Shown: positions 7,398-14,262 of the stretch, one piece after another | Position numbering within the stretch: position 1 is the first letter of the stretch | Layout: each line of letters begins with the position of its first letter | Source of the DNA: Methylococcales bacterium | Lineage (GTDB): Bacteria; Pseudomonadota; Gammaproteobacteria; Methylococcales; Methylomonadaceae | NCBI GenBank assembly: GCA_009692395.1 | Contig: SHZG01000020.1 | Coordinates: forward strand, 1-17,468 | DNA length: 17,468 nucleotides | Direction: 5' to 3' | Made by a program: the position numbers and the translations under genes | The notes under the pieces: generated by a model | Told to the model about the DNA's origin: nothing | Database searches by the model: none | The model's input: the letters and a program-made list of their open reading frames with translations, nothing else

Positions 7398-8049
7398 ACA
7401 TAAAACGCCAATCATCAAAATTATTTTTGTTATATGTCCATCTATAACCACGCTCATCAATAGGTTTCAGATATTGTCTGATATGTTGGCTAGCATATAT
7501 CAGCCCCTCATAGGAAACAGCACTGGAAGGAGAAGGGTGCGGCATTCCAACCCATTTTAAGCTTTTGTCTTTTAGTCTGTTTTTCATATGTTCAGAAAAT
7601 ATGGATTGAACATCCCTACCAAGCAATACGACAATATGAGGAGATAATCCAAAATTGTTATCAGTAGAATTAAAGTGTTTAATTACTTCATCAAAATTAT
7701 CTTTGACATATAGCGAAACGATATTTTTTTCTGGTGCTTTGCCAATACCCTGAGTTGCTTTTAAGTCCAACAATCTAAAATTAGAAAAATCGGCATCACT
7801 TTTTAGATATTCATCTGGATGCACAATATTTTTTCCATTTAATCCATTCAAAATAATCTGGCGTCTCTGAAAAAAAATGGGATTTCCTTAATAGTTGTTT
7901 TTTGAAGAAACTGCCCTAAACCATGCCCCCATATCCAAATTACCGCCATTCGGTTGCTCTCCGTTAGGTTCTATAGCAACACACAGAATTCTCTCTTTAG
8001 CAGTATTCCAGCTATCAAGATTATAAGGAGTAAATAGCCATCGTTTCAT
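7396..8049 (-). pseudogene. Uracil-DNA glycosylase-superfamily-like gene with in-frame TAA
   Basis: The minus-strand frame from the ATG at 8049 (GAGAG upstream) reads MKRWLFTPYNLDSW, then ERILCVAIEPNGEQPNGG, and stops at TAA (7888-7890) after 53 codons. The same frame reopens at once with GNPIFFQRRQ and runs to 7396, with PHIVVLLGRD and the motif GMPHPSPSSAVSYEG. Without the stop it would be one protein of about 217 residues. The central hydrophobic strand plus LLG and the late HPSP motif resemble the uracil-DNA glycosylase fold, where an early pocket (here IEPNG) and HPSP form the active site. No frameshift is needed, only one nonsense change. The family call is tentative. The stop codon falls inside a REP hairpin. 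Base use is AT-richer than in the core genes, which suggests acquired DNA. Confidence 0.5.
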
Positions 8050-8098
8050 ATTGCTCTCAAAGAAAAGATAGTAAAAAATATTAGCGCGTAGCGCGTAG

Positions 8099-8280
8099 TC
8101 TGTAGGTCGGGTTAGCGATAGAGACTGTGAAAGTATTATCAAAAACAACCGAAATCGATACAAAACAGCAAAAAACCTGCTGTAACTCATTGATTCTTTG
8201 TTTCCGAAATCAAAATTCAACCCGAATTTTGAATACTTTCACAGTCTCGATAGCGTAACCCGACACATACCGCACATCAT
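8099..8280. repeat. Palindromic repeat copy 1, split by a small element
   Basis: The halves TGTAGGTCGGGTTAGCGATAG (ends 8121) and CGATAGCGTAACCCGACACA (from 8248), plus ATACCGCACATCA, together equal the unbroken copy at 8407-8452. The two halves are separated by 126 bp, and CGATAG is present on both sides. Confidence 0.8.
8122..8247. mobile_element. 126-bp MITE-like element with 16-bp TIRs and 6-bp target duplication
   Basis: Terminal inverted repeats AGACTGTGAAAGTATT (8122-8137) and AATACTTTCACAGTCT (8232-8247) are perfect over 16 bp. The element is flanked by CGATAG at 8116-8121 and 8248-8253; the intact repeat at 8407-8452 has only one CGATAG, which shows the empty site. Inside is a small ACAGCA/TGCTGT hairpin (8165-8183) and no plausible gene, so it must have been moved in trans. 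I cannot assign the parent IS family from the ends alone. Confidence 0.85.
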
Positions 8281-8286
8281 GAGATT

Positions 8287-8319
8287 GTCGGGTTACGGCT
8301 ATCGCCTAACCCTACCTAC
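8287..8319. repeat. Palindromic repeat copy 2, inverted
   Basis: GTCGGGTTACGGCTATCGCC followed by TAACCCTACCTAC is a diverged inverted copy of the repeat at 8099-8280 and stands back to back with it. Confidence 0.7.
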
Positions 8320-8326
8320 AAAATGC

Positions 8327-8401
8327 TTAATTCAAACTCTTATGCACATCCTGCAAGCCATTCACATCCCCAGCATCCAATTCACCCAGCGCGTAACAAG
8401 C
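8327..8401 (-). pseudogene. Duplicate of the carB 3' end
   Basis: The 75 bp match the last 75 bp of carB (9094-9168) at 71 positions. On the minus strand they read ACYALGELDAGDVNGLQDVH and then KSLN plus the TAA stop, against ACYALGELDAGDVNCLQDLH and KSLN in carB. Weak similarity continues a short way past the stop into the neighbouring repeat. The duplicate is bounded by palindromic repeats on both sides and cannot be expressed as a gene. Together with carB it brackets the VapBC-like pair as a direct repeat 767 bp apart. Confidence 0.9.
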
Positions 8402-8406
8402 AGTCC

Positions 8407-8452
8407 GTAGGTCGGGTTAGCGATAGCGTAACCAGACATATACCGCACATCA
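8407..8452. repeat. Palindromic repeat copy 3, intact
   Basis: GTAGGTCGGGTTAGCGATAG continues with CGTAACCAGACATATACCGCACATCA. Its last bases (8450-8452) supply the stop codon of the VapC-like toxin gene, so it has replaced the toxin's 3' end. Confidence 0.8.
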
Positions 8453-8791
8453 CATTACCAGCGTTAAATTATTCGCCAGACATATACTTGCAATCAATAA
8501 ATCCATATCGGCAATAATATTACCTTCTTTTTGTAACCGTGCCTTTGTATGTGCAAATATGTCCGCTGACTGTTTATCAAACTGCACGATATTTAACGAG
8601 TCTAAAAAATGCCGAATTTCCGTTAAATTTTCAACGGATTTAGCCGATTTATACGCGCCAAATAATAACTCAGTATAATTAATAATGGTCGTTGAAAGCT
8701 CATCCAGATTAGTATTTACAAACCGTTCAACCACTTTAGGATGATTTTTTAAATAGTAAATCAATATATCGCTGTCAATTGCGTATTTCAT
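8450..8791 (-). CDS. vapC: VapC-like PIN-domain toxin, C-terminally truncated
   Basis: PIN-domain toxins are Mg-dependent RNases that usually cleave tRNA or rRNA. The 113-residue protein starts MKYAIDSDILIYYLK (Asp6), has Glu41 in NYTELLFGA and the late acidic pair Asp95/Asp97 in IADMDLLIASICLA. It then ends NNLTLVM. Typical VapC proteins go on for about 15-20 residues after TLV, with a TNN motif and a final strand. Here the frame runs into the repeat at 8407-8452, which supplies TGA. The main acidic residues remain, but the missing end probably harms folding or the active site. Its start overlaps the antitoxin stop by 4 bp (ATGA). It is probably an inactive or weakened toxin. Confidence 0.8.
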   Translation of the reverse strand: MKYAIDSDILIYYLKNHPKVVERFVNTNLDELSTTIINYTELLFGAYKSAKSVENLTEIRHFLDSLNIVQFDKQSADIFAHTKARLQKEGNIIADMDLLIASICLANNLTLVM

Positions 8792-9024
8792 AAATTAAGT
8801 TCTATGTTTTTATTGACGCGACTTTGCTGAATAGTTACCAATAACTCATCTGCTTCATTTTCTTGCAATATCCCCGCAAACGCTAATAAAGCCTGATGTT
8901 TTTTGATTTTTTTTACATAGTCTTCAATCGCTTGTTTAAGAATGGCGTGTTGCGATATATTCAATTCACGCGCAATTTCATTAACCGTTGCGGAAAATTC
9001 ATTATCTATCATCATGGCTTGCAT
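8788..9024 (-). CDS. vapB: VapB-like antitoxin
   Basis: This small 78-residue protein lies immediately upstream of, and overlaps by 4 bp, the PIN-domain toxin, the standard antitoxin-first order. Its first half (SATVNEIARELNISQHAILK, then QAIEDYVKKIKKHQ) fits a ribbon-helix-helix DNA-binding domain; the Glu/Asn-rich second half would wrap the toxin. An ideal Shine-Dalgarno AAGGAGGT lies 5 bp before the ATG at 9024, far stronger than those of the core genes here. That would favour excess antitoxin. The exact antitoxin family is inferred from the partner and the helix pattern. Confidence 0.75.
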   Translation of the reverse strand: MQAMMIDNEFSATVNEIARELNISQHAILKQAIEDYVKKIKKHQALLAFAGILQENEADELLVTIQQSRVNKNIELNL

Positions 9025-9060
9025 GATTACCTCCTTTTATATTGAATTGTAGACAATAAG

Positions 9061-9082
9061 GCGGGCTAAACCCAGCCCTACA
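9061..9082. repeat. Short hairpin after carB
   Basis: GGGCT (9063-9067) pairs with AGCCC (9074-9078), 16 bp beyond the carB stop. It resembles the small dispersed palindromes of the region and has no U run, so it is a weak candidate for a carB terminator. Confidence 0.4.
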
Positions 9083-9093
9083 TCATAAAACGA

Positions 9094-12000
9094 TTAATTC
9101 AAACTCTTATGCAAATCCTGCAAACAATTCACATCGCCAGCATCCAATTCACCCAGCGCGTAACAAGCGGCTCTTGCACCTGCCATTGTGGTGTAATAAG
9201 TAACACGGTGTTGTAAGGCTTCGCGGCGCATAGTGAAGGAATCGGAAATGGCTTGTTTGCCTTCGGTGGTGTTGATGATTAATTGGATTTGGTCGTTTTT
9301 AATCATATCCACGGTGTTCGGTCTGCCTTCGTTGACTTTGCAGACTTCTTCACAGGGAATGCCAGCGGCTTTTAAAAATCGTGCTGTGCCGCTTGTTGCC
9401 ACGATTTCGTAGTTTTTCGCGACCAACATCCGCGCAATTTCTGGCAGTTTCACTTTATCAACTTCACGGATACTAATCAGCACCTTACCGCTGGCGTTTA
9501 AATCTACCCCTGCGGCGCGTTGTGATTTAGCAAAGGCTTCACCAAAGGTTTTACCTACGCCCATGACTTCACCTGTGGATTTCATTTCAGGGCCTAGCAA
9601 TGGGTCAACACCAGGGAATTTGACGAACGGAAATACCGCTTCTTTCACGGAGAAATAATCAGGAATACGTTCTTCGGTGATGCCTTGTTGTTCTAACGTT
9701 TGTCCAACCATGACTCTGGCGGCGATTTTTGCCAAGGCATAACCTGTGGCTTTAGAAACAAACGGCGCGGTGCGTGAGGCGCGTGGATTGACTTCCAGCA
9801 CATAAATATCCGTGCCTTGAATCGCAAACTGGGTATTCATTAAGCCGCGCACACCTAGAGATTCTGCCATTTTTGCGACTTGTTCACGCAATTGGTCTTG
9901 CAGTTTTTTGGACAACTCATAAGGCGGCAATGAACAGGCAGAATCGCCTGAATGCACACCAGCTTGTTCAATGTGTTCCATCAAACCACCGATTAACACC
10001 CTTTCGCCGTCATAAATGGCATCCACGTCCATTTCCACCGCGTCATCCAAGAAACGGTCTAGCAATACAGGCGAATCATTCGACACGCTGACTGCTTCTT
10101 TCATATAGCGATACAAACCTTCATCATTAAACACGATTTCCATCGCCCGACCGCCTAATACATAAGACGGACGCACCACTAACGGATAACCCAATTCTTT
10201 CGCGGCATTAATCGCTTGCTCAGTAGAACGGGCGGTGGCATTCGGTGGTTGTTTCAAACCTAAACGCTCTAACAATTTTTGGAAACGCTCACGGTCTTCG
10301 GCTAAGTCGATGGAATCAGGGGAAGTGCCGATAATCGGCACGCCTGCCGCTTCTAAAGCGCGGGCTAATTTCAGCGGCGTTTGTCCGCCATACTGCACAA
10401 TCACGCCTTTTGGTTTTTCAATGTGGACAATTTCCAGCACATCTTCCAGTGTTAGCGGTTCAAAATACAAACGGTCTGAGGTGTCAAAATCAGTAGACAC
10501 GGTTTCAGGATTACAGTTGACCATGATGGTTTCATAGCCATCTTCGCGTAATGCTAAAGCGGCATGAACACAGCAATAATCGAACTCGATACCTTGTCCG
10601 ATACGATTCGGGCCGCCGCCTAGAATGATAATTTTTTCTTTATCGGTGACTCGCGCTTCGCATTCTTCTTCATACGTTGAATACAAATAGGCGGTATCAG
10701 AGGCAAATTCAGCCGCACACGAATCAATGCGTTTATACACAGGGCGCACGCCTTGTTTATGACGCACGTTGCGCACTTCGGTTTCTGACGCATCCAATAA
10801 TTTGGCTAAACGTCTATCAGAAAAGCCTTTACGTTTCAGCTTGAATAATTCGCCCGCTTTCAAGGTGGACAGCGTTTTAGTCGCTAAAGATTTTTCGGTG
10901 ATAATCAAATCTTCAATCTGTGCCAAAAACCACGGATCAATTTTGCTGGAGTCATGCACTTCGGCAAGCGTCATGCCATAACGAAACGCATCGGCAACAT
11001 ACAATAATCTATCAGGGCCGGGGTGACGCATTTCACGGCGTATTTTATCCGCCGCATTATCAGCGGTTAAATCGGTAATTTCATTCAAGCCATCAATGCC
11101 AATTTCCAAACCACGCAAGGCTTTTTGTAAGGACTCTTGAAAGGTGCGACCAATCGCCATGACTTCACCGACTGACTTCATTTGCGTGGTCAAACGATCA
11201 TCGGCTTGCGGGAATTTTTCAAAGGTAAAACGTGGCACTTTGACGACGACATAATCAATCGACGGTTCAAAGGACGCAGGGGTTTTGCCGCCTGTGATTT
11301 CATTTTGCAACTCATCCAGCGTATAACCCACTGCCAATTTTGCAGCCACTTTGGCAATTGGAAAACCTGTGGCTTTAGACGCTAACGCAGACGAACGCGA
11401 CACGCGTGGATTCATTTCAATAATAAGCATCCGTCCATCGACAGGATTAATTGCCACCTGCACATTAGAACCGCCTGTATCCACGCCAATTTCACGCAAA
11501 ATTGCCAGCGACACATTCCGCAAAATTTGATATTCCTTATCGGTCAAGGTTTGCGCAGGCGCGACAGTAATCGAATCGCCCGTATGCACGCCCATAGGGT
11601 CAAAGTTTTCAATCGAACACACGATGATGCAGTTATCTTTAGAATCACGCACCACTTCCATTTCGTATTCTTTCCAACCGAGTACCGATTCTTCAATCAA
11701 TAACTCATTAGTTGGTGATAAATACAAACCGCGTTCGCAAATCTCCATGAATTCTTCTTTATTATAAGCAATACCGCCGCCGCTGCCGCCCATCGTAAAT
11801 GACGGACGAATCACCGTTGGATAACCGACTTCTTTTTGCGCAGCTAAGGCTTCTTCCATCGTATGTGCGGTTTTTGACTTCGCGACTTCATAGCCAATTT
11901 TTTTCATGGCATCATTGAAAAGCTGGCGATCTTCGGCTTTCTGAATGGCTTCTTTAGTCGCGCCAATCATTTCCACGTTGTATTTTGCTAATACCCCGTG

Positions 12001-12312
12001 TTTATCTAAATCTAACGCACAATTCAACGCCGTTTGTCCGCCCATGGTCGGCAATACCGCATCGGGGCGTTCTTTGGCAATAATTTTTTCCACCGTTTGC
12101 CAGTCAATCGGCTCGATGTAAATCGCGTCCGCCATATCGGGGTCGGTCATGATAGTCGCAGGATTCGAATTGACCAGAATCACGCGATAACCTTCCTCGC
12201 GCAACGCTTTACAGGCTTGCGTGCCTGAGTAGTCAAATTCACAGGCTTGCCCAATAACGATAGGGCCAGCGCCTAATAATAGTATGGATTTTATGTCGGT
12301 TCTTTTTGGCAT
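9094..12312 (-). CDS. carB: Carbamoyl-phosphate synthase large subunit
   Basis: CarB makes carbamoyl phosphate from bicarbonate, two ATP and ammonia delivered by CarA, for arginine and pyrimidine synthesis. At 1072 residues it is one residue shorter than E. coli CarB. It holds two homologous ATP-grasp halves, starting at IKSILLLGAGPIVIGQACEF and near residue 555 at IIILGGGPNRIGQGIEFDY. The linker between them is the oligomerisation domain, and the C-terminal MGS-like allosteric domain contains VATSGTARFLKAAGI. Metal-site motifs EMNPRVSRSSALASKATG and EVNPRASRTAPFVSKATG are intact. The ATG at 12312 has only a weak ribosome binding site. carA normally lies just upstream; here about 2 kb of accessory genes intervene, so an own promoter is likely (a TATAAA lies about 35 bp upstream of the ATG). 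Its last 75 bp are duplicated at 8327-8401. Confidence 0.98.
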   Translation of the reverse strand: MPKRTDIKSILLLGAGPIVIGQACEFDYSGTQACKALREEGYRVILVNSNPATIMTDPDMADAIYIEPIDWQTVEKIIAKERPDAVLPTMGGQTALNCALDLDKHGVLAKYNVEMIGATKEAIQKAEDRQLFNDAMKKIGYEVAKSKTAHTMEEALAAQKEVGYPTVIRPSFTMGGSGGGIAYNKEEFMEICERGLYLSPTNELLIEESVLGWKEYEMEVVRDSKDNCIIVCSIENFDPMGVHTGDSITVAPAQTLTDKEYQILRNVSLAILREIGVDTGGSNVQVAINPVDGRMLIIEMNPRVSRSSALASKATGFPIAKVAAKLAVGYTLDELQNEITGGKTPASFEPSIDYVVVKVPRFTFEKFPQADDRLTTQMKSVGEVMAIGRTFQESLQKALRGLEIGIDGLNEITDLTADNAADKIRREMRHPGPDRLLYVADAFRYGMTLAEVHDSSKIDPWFLAQIEDLIITEKSLATKTLSTLKAGELFKLKRKGFSDRRLAKLLDASETEVRNVRHKQGVRPVYKRIDSCAAEFASDTAYLYSTYEEECEARVTDKEKIIILGGGPNRIGQGIEFDYCCVHAALALREDGYETIMVNCNPETVSTDFDTSDRLYFEPLTLEDVLEIVHIEKPKGVIVQYGGQTPLKLARALEAAGVPIIGTSPDSIDLAEDRERFQKLLERLGLKQPPNATARSTEQAINAAKELGYPLVVRPSYVLGGRAMEIVFNDEGLYRYMKEAVSVSNDSPVLLDRFLDDAVEMDVDAIYDGERVLIGGLMEHIEQAGVHSGDSACSLPPYELSKKLQDQLREQVAKMAESLGVRGLMNTQFAIQGTDIYVLEVNPRASRTAPFVSKATGYALAKIAARVMVGQTLEQQGITEERIPDYFSVKEAVFPFVKFPGVDPLLGPEMKSTGEVMGVGKTFGEAFAKSQRAAGVDLNASGKVLISIREVDKVKLPEIARMLVAKNYEIVATSGTARFLKAAGIPCEEVCKVNEGRPNTVDMIKNDQIQLIINTTEGKQAISDSFTMRREALQHRVTYYTTMAGARAACYALGELDAGDVNCLQDLHKSLN

Positions 12313-12372
12313 ATTCTTTAAGTGTTAAGGTTGGAATTTTTTATAATGTTCGCATGAAGATACAGGAACAGC

Positions 12373-12633
12373 TCATTTTTTATAATGATACTTGCAACTG
12401 ATAATAATAAGTCGGTCGGATTCAATTTTATAAACTAAGCGATGCTCATCGTCGATGCGCCGAGACCAATAGCCTTGTAGCTCATGCTTTAAAGCCTCTG
12501 GTTTGCCCAACCCCTGATAGGGATTGCGGCTACTATCTTTAATCAAATTAACAATGCGTTTATGGCATTTTTTATCAAGCATTGCCCAGTCGTTAAAATC
12601 ATCAAAAGCACTGGATTCAAAACTGATAATCAT
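12373..12633 (-). CDS. yoeB: YoeB-type mRNA interferase toxin
   Basis: YoeB binds the ribosomal A site and cleaves mRNA there. This 86-residue protein keeps the catalytic residues at the same numbers as E. coli YoeB: Glu46 in GKPEALKHEL, Arg65 in RRIDDEHRLVYK and His83-Tyr84 in SCKYHYKK. The PYQGLGKPE segment and WSRRI are family hallmarks. The start overlaps the upstream antitoxin stop by 4 bp (ATGA), which shows translational coupling. No damage is visible, so it should be active if expressed. It lies between carB and carA, reading in the same direction. Confidence 0.93.
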   Translation of the reverse strand: MIISFESSAFDDFNDWAMLDKKCHKRIVNLIKDSSRNPYQGLGKPEALKHELQGYWSRRIDDEHRLVYKIESDRLIIISCKYHYKK

Positions 12634-12863
12634 AATTTGTTTATATCAACATCAATGAGTTGATTATTTTCAACGTTTGTTATTGCGGATAAAAGCCGTG
12701 CTTTATTTTCAGGGCTACGCAATAAATACGCCGTTTCATCTTGCTCAACTTGCGCTACCTCAGAAATTGCAATTTCAATTGCTTGATGGGGAAACTGCGC
12801 TTTTATTGCAGCAATAAAAGATTCATTTAATTCATCACTATTTATTTTATAAAGCGTGTACAT
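12630..12863 (-). CDS. Antitoxin partner of YoeB with a non-YefM N-terminus
   Basis: The second half (DETAYLLRSPENKARLLSAI, then NVENNQ) matches the toxin-binding end of YefM-type antitoxins. The first half (MYTLYKINSDELNESFIAAI, then KAQFPHQAIEIAISEV) lacks the classical YefM start with its YSEAR and LSATM segments. I know of a group of short YoeB partners with a similar TYRLxADELxExFL start, so this appears to be that variant. Length is 77 residues. No strong Shine-Dalgarno is seen before the ATG. It probably neutralises the downstream YoeB; self-repression of the pair is likely but not shown by a clear operator. Confidence 0.78.
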   Translation of the reverse strand: MYTLYKINSDELNESFIAAIKAQFPHQAIEIAISEVAQVEQDETAYLLRSPENKARLLSAITNVENNQLIDVDINKL

Positions 12864-12942
12864 TTTTATATCTGCTCGTTTTAATAATTGAAATTTATAG
12901 TGTTTGAATACTACTTGCTTTGTATATGTGTAAAATAATTAA

Positions 12943-13212
12943 TTAAAACAAATCGCTGTGTGAACCTGTACGAACTAAAATAAGTTCACTCTCTTTAAGT
13001 TGATAGATTAATAACCAATCAGGTTTTATGTGACATTCTCTGCAATCTTGCCAGTTACCTATTAATCCGTGGTCACGATATTTCTCATCTAAAGGGATAT
13101 CGCTTGCTAATTTCTCCGTAACTTCCTGTAAATGTTGCATGATATATTGTCCAGCACGACTTAGACGTTTGTAATCTTTTTTAAAAGCTGTCGTTAAAAT
13201 AACTTCACGCAT
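12943..13212 (-). CDS. yafQ: YafQ-type mRNA interferase toxin (RelE superfamily)
   Basis: YafQ cleaves mRNA on the ribosome. The 89-residue protein keeps every catalytic residue known for the family: His48 (YRDHGL), His61, Asp65 and Trp66 in ECHIKPDWLLIYQ, His85 in RTGSHSDLF and the terminal Phe89. Its ATG overlaps the antitoxin stop in TAATG, so reinitiation is expected. It has no visible damage. The unit is separate from the YoeB pair (79-bp gap) but has the same orientation, giving two toxin-antitoxin pairs in tandem between carA and carB. Confidence 0.93.
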   Translation of the reverse strand: MREVILTTAFKKDYKRLSRAGQYIMQHLQEVTEKLASDIPLDEKYRDHGLIGNWQDCRECHIKPDWLLIYQLKESELILVRTGSHSDLF

Positions 13213-13421
13213 TAATCGCTATCCAAATCTGCCCACATTGCCTCTAAAGAGGTATAACGCTCAAGATTTCCATTACGCGCTTCTTCAATAGCAGCTAAAG
13301 TTTCTTTGTTAGGTATATTAGAAGCATTCTGCATTGAATAATGAATACCTAAACGTCTTAATAACGCTAATACAAGCTGTTCATCTTCGTTATTTTTTAG
13401 TTCTAAGGTTATTTGTGACAT
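13212..13421 (-). CDS. Antitoxin partner of YafQ
   Basis: The 69-residue protein begins MSQITLELKNNEDEQLVLAL; a C-terminal tail NKETLAAIEEARNGNLERYT ends in LEAMWADLDSD. The tail resembles the toxin-binding end of RelB/DinJ-type antitoxins. The start is the ATG at 13421, because AGGTGG lies 5 bp before it; the in-frame GTG at 13430 falls inside that ribosome binding site. Its stop is shared with the toxin start (TAATG). Function is inferred mainly from this position and the tail. Confidence 0.8.
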   Translation of the reverse strand: MSQITLELKNNEDEQLVLALLRRLGIHYSMQNASNIPNKETLAAIEEARNGNLERYTSLEAMWADLDSD

Positions 13422-13439
13422 CGTTACCACCTAATTAAA

Positions 13440-13473
13440 GTTTCACTACGATTTTCCGTATTACGTTTCACTA
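13440..13473 (-). promoter_or_regulatory. Possible operator: direct repeats before the YafQ pair
   Basis: TAGTGAAAC occurs twice on the minus strand (plus-strand copies GTTTCACTA at 13440-13448 and 13465-13473), 25 bp apart, just upstream of the antitoxin ribosome binding site. The upstream copy is preceded by GTATA. Such paired sites suit autoregulation by the toxin-antitoxin complex, but this is inference from position and repetition. Confidence 0.35.
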
Positions 13474-13504
13474 TATACGGGCTACTTGCTATCGTGCTTT
13501 TTTA

Positions 13505-14197
13505 TTATGTATTTTTAACTCCATAATGAACTTTTCTATGGCAGTTTGGACAAAGAGCAATGGCATTAATTACATTATCCTTTCCACCCTCGGACAAGGG
13601 ATTTTTATGGTGTACTTCCAAATAAGGACTACCATCTTTAGCTCTTAAAAAAGGTGCTTTTTGACTACAAAGTTCACAAAAACCATTAGCTCGATTTAGA
13701 ACCTCAACTATAACATCTGAGCTACGTTTAAAGACAATAGAAACAACCTCTATACGTTCTGGATTATCATTTTCTATAATTTTTATATTTTTCTTTCGTT
13801 GCTCTACACTAAAGTTTCTTGATATTTCTATTTTCTTTTGAAGTTCATTTTCAATGTTTTTACTGTCGAAAATATTTGAGTTATCACACCCTTTGATGTG
13901 TTTTACAACGCACAAGGAATCTGGCGTATTAATTCCGATTAACACTAAAATAGCTTTATTTACACTAAGTCCATTAAAGAAGTTTTTGTGTTCATTTCAC
14001 AACCCTAAAAAATGTAAAATCCCCATTGATTGGTAACCTTTACTTTTCACAGGGTCTAAACCAATAAATTCTTCATCTAAAGCACGATGAGATAAGCCCT
14101 TAAATAGATAAGAATAAACTATATTATCTTTGATAATTGATGAATATAAATTATATTCTCTATCTCTAGTTATTCTGGTTAATGTAGGAAAATTCAT
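13505..14197 (-). pseudogene. HNH endonuclease gene interrupted by in-frame TGA
   Basis: From the ATG at 14197 the frame reads MNFPTLTRITRDREYNLYSS and continues to VKSKGYQSMGILHFLGL. It meets TGA (13997-13999) at codon 67 and goes on without a frameshift as NEHKNFFNGLSVNKAI to the stop at 13505. The C-terminal part carries a McrA-like HNH domain: FCELC, then LEVHHKNPLSEGGKDN and ALCPNCHRKVHYG, giving four zinc cysteines and the catalytic His. The two halves belong to one protein of about 230 residues, because the interrupted segment joins conserved sequence smoothly. Such proteins cut DNA and are often phage or defence cargo. As it stands it is probably inactive, unless the C-terminal part is made from an internal start (a TTG lies at 13945). 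It is AT-rich compared with carA and carB. Confidence 0.82.
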
Positions 14198-14227
14198 ACT
14201 TAGAATTGATTGAATAGACTATAGTAA

Positions 14228-14257
14228 GTAGCCCAGATGGAGCATAGCGGAATCTGG
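14228..14257. repeat. REP-type palindromic repeat
   Basis: GTAGCCCAGATGGAGCATAG and the following CGGAATCTGG form an imperfect palindrome (CCAGAT/ATCTGG). It is of the same kind as the unit at 7363-7397 and lies between the HNH gene remnant and carA. Confidence 0.65.
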
Positions 14258-14262
14258 AGCTT

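Noticed and set aside
7201..7560. 119-residue plus-strand reading frame
   Set aside because: It covers the hairpin cluster and the antisense of the glycosylase-like gene; no start signal or domain.
8050..8220. Upstream extension of the glycosylase-like frame starting MNFDFGNKES
   Set aside because: It runs through the MITE-like element and the palindromic repeat; the ATG at 8049 with GAGAG is a better start.
8099..8452. CRISPR array
   Set aside because: The repeats occur in both orientations with uneven spacing, one is split by an element, and no cas gene is near.
8198..8517. Two overlapping plus-strand reading frames
   Set aside because: They consist of repeat, MITE end and antisense of the carB duplicate and vapC, with no family-like features.
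8327..9168. att sites of an integrase-borne island
   Set aside because: The carB-end direct repeats fit the pattern, but no integrase or tRNA target is present in the block, so I report only the duplication.
13997..13999. TGA as selenocysteine codon
   Set aside because: HNH proteins have no known selenocysteine here, no SECIS-like stem was evident, and neighbouring cargo genes have TAA stops instead.
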